Below are positions 61,279 through 64,000 of a DNA stretch of 64,000 nt, one piece after another. The notes under the pieces are model-generated. The model ran no database searches. It saw only the letters and a program-made list of their open reading frames with translations, and had not been told where the DNA came from. The translations under genes and the position numbers were made by a program. Within the stretch, counting starts at the first letter, position 1, and each line of letters begins with the position of its first letter. This stretch comes from Paenarthrobacter nitroguajacolicus (GTDB lineage Bacteria > Actinomycetota > Actinomycetes > Actinomycetales > Micrococcaceae): positions 19,695 to 83,694 of the forward strand of contig NZ_JAQPPK010000025.1 of NCBI RefSeq assembly GCF_029952445.1, given 5' to 3'.

Positions 61279-61734
61279 ATGGGAGCATTTCAGCGGTTTC
61301 ACGCCGGCTACGTTGGGCGGACAGGCGTGGCAGTGGGGGTGTTCGTTGCCGTTGATCATCTCCGGCGGGCAGGAAAGCTCAGCGAACAAGAGATTGTCCT
61401 CTACGCCATGACGGATGTGTGGTTTCAGGAGAACCTTCCCAACCCGCCCTTTTACGACGACGGAAACTCCATTGGTGCGGTCACGTGGTTCCGGGACACT
61501 AGCGACTCGATGACAGGCCGGTTACAGCCTCTATTATCGATTTTGGATTCAAATGACGTCACATGGCAACGGTCAGTCTCGGATGATCCAGGTCGAATTG
61601 TCTACGAGGACCAGTGGCAAATTGGCGTCATCCCGCCGGTACGGATGCCCATGACCCAGCTGTCGTACGCGGGCCCGCTTGGTGCCGACAATTGGTCCGA
61701 GGTCAGGAATCAGGTCCTTTCCAGCAATCTGTGA
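61279..61734 (+). CDS. Hypothetical protein
   Basis: 151-aa soluble protein of no recognised family: aromatic-rich, without signal peptide, membrane helix or repeats. The stretch DVWFQENLPNPPFYDDGNS and the C-terminal LSYAGPLGADNW may be useful for searches. No strong ribosome site upstream. Part of it (around 61530-61570) is clearly AT-richer than the neighbours, a possible sign of transfer. It lies between the two-component genes and the GntR regulator on the same strand. Confidence 0.6.
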   Translation: MGAFQRFHAGYVGRTGVAVGVFVAVDHLRRAGKLSEQEIVLYAMTDVWFQENLPNPPFYDDGNSIGAVTWFRDTSDSMTGRLQPLLSILDSNDVTWQRSVSDDPGRIVYEDQWQIGVIPPVRMPMTQLSYAGPLGADNWSEVRNQVLSSNL

Positions 61735-61770
61735 CGAGTCTCTGACGTATGTTCGCACCCTCGCTCGTCC

Positions 61771-61830
61771 TGTATACATTGGACCAGAAAATAACCAAGA
61801 ATCTAGCGCTGGCGGAGGCTTGTGTATACA
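61771..61830. promoter_or_regulatory. Two TGTATACA operator sites upstream of the GntR gene
   Basis: TGTATACATTGG (61771-61782) and TGTATACACTGG (61823-61834) share the perfect palindrome TGTATACA plus a common YTGG flank. They are 52 bp (about five helical turns) apart. The second ends 8 bp before the gntR ATG. This suits FCD-type GntR dimers and autoregulation, possibly by looping. Confidence 0.65.
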
Positions 61831-61838
61831 CTGGGGGC

Positions 61839-62495
61839 ATGCGAGCTGGTGATCGGGCTTACGCGGCCCTTCGTGAGGACATCATGGAATGGCGCCTGCG
61901 GCCGGGCACTGTTTTGGCCGAGGTGGAGCAGTCCGAACGCCTCGGGGTCTCGCGCACACCGGTCCGGGAGGCGCTGGGACGACTCACGGCGGAAGGTTTG
62001 ACGGCGGCGGCGGGGGGCCGCGGCGTCGTCGTGACCGATATTTCGCTGGAGAGCATCGATGAATTGTTCGAACTGCGGGAAACCCTGGAGGTGAGGGCCG
62101 CCGCGCTTGCTGCCCAGCGCGGCGAGCCCGGTGTTTTCACTGAGCTGTACCGCCAACTCCTGCGGGCACCGGAGCTGCTGGATGAGAAGGATCCTGCCCG
62201 ACGCGAGTATTACGCGCTGGTGGGCCGTTTGGATGAGGCCATTGATGCCTCGATCTCGAATTCCTACATGGCCCAGGCCATGCGCGGCCTTCGGGTCCAC
62301 CTGGTCCGTATCCGCAGGCTGGCTGCCAACGACGCCGAAAGGCTGACCGCCGCAGCGGCCGAGCACGCGGCGATCGCTGAGGCCATCGCCGCGGGCAACC
62401 CACGGCTGGCAGAAGCGGCGACCACCTTGCACCTGCACCGCAGTCTCACCCATCTCAAGGCCACGCATCCGGCCGCCACAGCCTCCCACCAGTAA
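61839..62495 (+). CDS. GntR-family (FCD) regulator of the prp genes
   Basis: 218-aa regulator. The N-terminal winged helix reads RAYAALREDIMEWRLRPGTVL and SERLGVSRTPVREALGRLTAEGL; the FCD ligand domain follows (LFELRETLEVRAAALAA). Metal-site histidines of FCD proteins are plausible near HLVRIRR and LHLHRS. The ATG at 61839 is preceded by a TGTATACA site. prpD follows after 38 bp on the same strand, so control of propionate use is the likely job. The ligand (2-methylcitrate or propionyl compounds) is inferred. Confidence 0.88.
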   Translation: MRAGDRAYAALREDIMEWRLRPGTVLAEVEQSERLGVSRTPVREALGRLTAEGLTAAAGGRGVVVTDISLESIDELFELRETLEVRAAALAAQRGEPGVFTELYRQLLRAPELLDEKDPARREYYALVGRLDEAIDASISNSYMAQAMRGLRVHLVRIRRLAANDAERLTAAAAEHAAIAEAIAAGNPRLAEAATTLHLHRSLTHLKATHPAATASHQ

Positions 62496-62533
62496 TAGGT
62501 CCACCGGTAATACGTCCCATCAGAAGGAGCATC

Positions 62534-64000
62534 ATGGTCAAGAACCATCACGTCCGTGTCTACAAGTCCGAAGAGAACCTCCCCCGCGAGGAGCAGTTGG
62601 CACACAAGATCGCCGTGGTCGCCGCCGACCCCGTCGAGGTCACCGCCGAGGTCACTGACATGGTGATCAACCGGATCATCGACAACGCCTCCGTAGCCAT
62701 TGCCTCGCTCAACAGGGCACCGATCGTCGCGGCCCGCGCCCAGGCCCTGACCCACGCACCGTCCGCGAACGGCAAGGGCGCCCGCGTTTTCGGTATCAGC
62801 GAGCAGGTCTCCCCCGAGTGGGCTGCGTGGGCCAACGGTGTGGCCGTGCGTGAACTGGACTACCACGACACCTTCCTCGCCGCCGACTACTCCCACCCGG
62901 GCGATAACATCCCGCCGATCCTGGCCGTCGCCCAGCACGTCGGCTCCAACGGCAAGGATCTGGTCCGGGCCATCGCCACCGGCTACGAAATCCAGGTGAA
63001 CCTGGTCAAAGCCATCTGCCTGCACAAGCACAAAATCGACCACGTCGCCCACCTCGGCCCCTCCGCCGCGGCCGGCATCGGCACCCTGCTGGGGTTGGAT
63101 GTTGAGACGATCTTCCAGTCCGTGGGCCAAGGCCTGCACACCACCACCGCCACCCGGCAGTCCCGCAAAGGCGAAATCTCCACCTGGAAAGCCCACGCCC
63201 CGGCCTTCGCCGGCAAAATGGCCGTCGAAGCGGTGGACCGGGCCATGCGCGGACAAACCTCCCCCGTGCCGATCTACGAAGGCGAAGACGGTGTCATCGC
63301 CTGGATGCTCGACGGCCCCGACGCCTCCTACGAAGTACCCCTGCCGCTTCCCGGTGAAGCCAAGCGCGCCATCCTGGACACCTACACCAAGGAACACTCC
63401 GCCGAATACCAGGCCCAGGCCTGGATCGACCTCGCCCGCAAACTCCACAACGAACACCCCGAAACCACCAACCCGGCCAACGTGGAATCCGTGCTGATCA
63501 AGACCAGCCACCACACCCACTACGTCATCGGTTCCGGCGCGAACGACCCCCAGAAATACTCCCCCACCGCGTCCCGGGAAACCCTGGACCACTCCATCCC
63601 CTACATCTTCACCGTCGCCCTCCAGGACGGGACCTGGCACCACGTTCACTCCTACGCCCCCGAACGCGCCGCCCGCCCGGACACCGTGGAACTCTGGCAC
63701 AAAGTCACCACCGTCGAAGACCCCGAATGGACCCGCCGCTACCACTCCCTGGACATCGCAGAAAAAGCCTTCGGCGGCACTGTTGTCATTACACTCACCG
63801 ATGGGTCGGTCATCACCGACGAGATCGCCGTCGCCGACGCGCACCCCCTCGGGGCCCGGCCCTTCGCCCGGGCACAATACATCACCAAGTTCCGCACCCT
63901 CGCCGCCGGGCTCGTCGAGGAGACCGAAATCGAACGGTTCCTCACCGCCGTCGAACGCCTCCCCGAACTCGGCGCAGGCGAACTGGACCAGCTCAACATC
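62534..64000 (+). CDS. prpD: 2-methylcitrate dehydratase PrpD (MmgE/PrpD family), 3' end cut
   Basis: Dehydrates 2-methylcitrate in the propionate-degrading methylcitrate cycle. 489 residues are visible, and by family size only about the last 15 are missing at the right edge. The conserved MmgE/PrpD blocks run from VINRIIDNASVAIASLNRAPI through ELDYHDTFLAADYSHPGDNIPPILAVAQ to HLGPSAAAGIGTLLG. AGAAGGAG lies 5-6 bp before the ATG. The family also includes cis-aconitate decarboxylase-like proteins, but the methylcitrate role is favoured by the upstream GntR gene. prpB and prpC are expected just beyond the window. Confidence 0.92.
   Translation, partial: MVKNHHVRVYKSEENLPREEQLAHKIAVVAADPVEVTAEVTDMVINRIIDNASVAIASLNRAPIVAARAQALTHAPSANGKGARVFGISEQVSPEWAAWANGVAVRELDYHDTFLAADYSHPGDNIPPILAVAQHVGSNGKDLVRAIATGYEIQVNLVKAICLHKHKIDHVAHLGPSAAAGIGTLLGLDVETIFQSVGQGLHTTTATRQSRKGEISTWKAHAPAFAGKMAVEAVDRAMRGQTSPVPIYEGEDGVIAWMLDGPDASYEVPLPLPGEAKRAILDTYTKEHSAEYQAQAWIDLARKLHNEHPETTNPANVESVLIKTSHHTHYVIGSGANDPQKYSPTASRETLDHSIPYIFTVALQDGTWHHVHSYAPERAARPDTVELWHKVTTVEDPEWTRRYHSLDIAEKAFGGTVVITLTDGSVITDEIAVADAHPLGARPFARAQYITKFRTLAAGLVEETEIERFLTAVERLPELGAGELDQLNI

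Noticed and set aside
62264..63877. Minus-strand open frame of 537 codons across prpD
   Set aside because: It is Gly/Val-rich without domains, while the plus strand encodes a collinear MmgE/PrpD protein with a strong ribosome site.

Overview
The window is GC-rich actinobacterial chromosome, most probably from Arthrobacter/Paenarthrobacter or a close relative in the Micrococcaceae (inferred from protein sequence and gene order). Supporting signs are a complete dcw (division and cell wall) cluster with wag31 and sepF, the garA-ftsR block, GTG starts with strong ribosome sites, and a MurE whose substrate motif (DDPH) fits an L-lysine rather than a diaminopimelate peptidoglycan. No insertion sequence, phage, integrase, CRISPR array or rRNA was seen. 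There is one tRNA.

Layout. (1) 1-22514, minus strand: one long dcw transcript direction, read from the right: mraZ, rsmH, ftsL, ftsI, murE, murF, mraY, murD, ftsW, murG, murC, ftsQ, ftsZ, pgeF, yggS, sepF, yggT, wag31, lspA, an RluA-type pseudouridine synthase, then the 5' part of dnaE, cut by the window edge. Many junctions overlap by 4-8 bp. The leader between mraZ and rsmH folds into what looks like the actinobacterial mraW RNA motif, and three 10-bp-spaced GTGG boxes lie upstream of mraZ. (2) 22926-38428: a block ordered as around Rv2169-Rv2187 of Mycobacterium: DUF3040 protein, dinB, a lipoprotein plus polyprenyl synthase, the Rv2175c-like DNA-binding protein, a secreted LysM/transglycosylase, a PASTA Ser/Thr kinase, class II aroG, a PlsC acyltransferase, two tandem alpha/beta hydrolases, a ROK sugar kinase and a FadD15-like acyl-CoA synthetase. 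(3) 38516-46193: pyruvate carboxylase, an orphan ParA-like ATPase, then MerR (Rv1830-like), DUF151 nuclease, ftsR, garA and gcvH. (4) 46514-48862: MFS exporter and divergent MarR regulator with a clear operator region, and a small hypothetical gene. (5) 48968-57097: tRNA-Pro(GGG), then, read from the right, parA, scpA, scpB, rluB, tyrA, cmk, plsC and der. (6) 57353-64000: dctA with a divergent CitA/DcuS-type two-component system, a small unknown gene, a GntR regulator with two TGTATACA sites, and prpD running off the right edge.

Together the genes cover envelope synthesis and septation, its phosphorylation control (PASTA kinase, Wag31, GarA, the Rv2175c-like protein), chromosome segregation (ScpAB, ParA), and central carbon entry points (Pyc, DctA, PrpD, GarA). 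The most notable non-coding signal is an array of eight hexamers with an exact 9-bp period at 27181-27249, upstream of the LysM/transglycosylase gene. It looks like an extended MtrA-type binding array.
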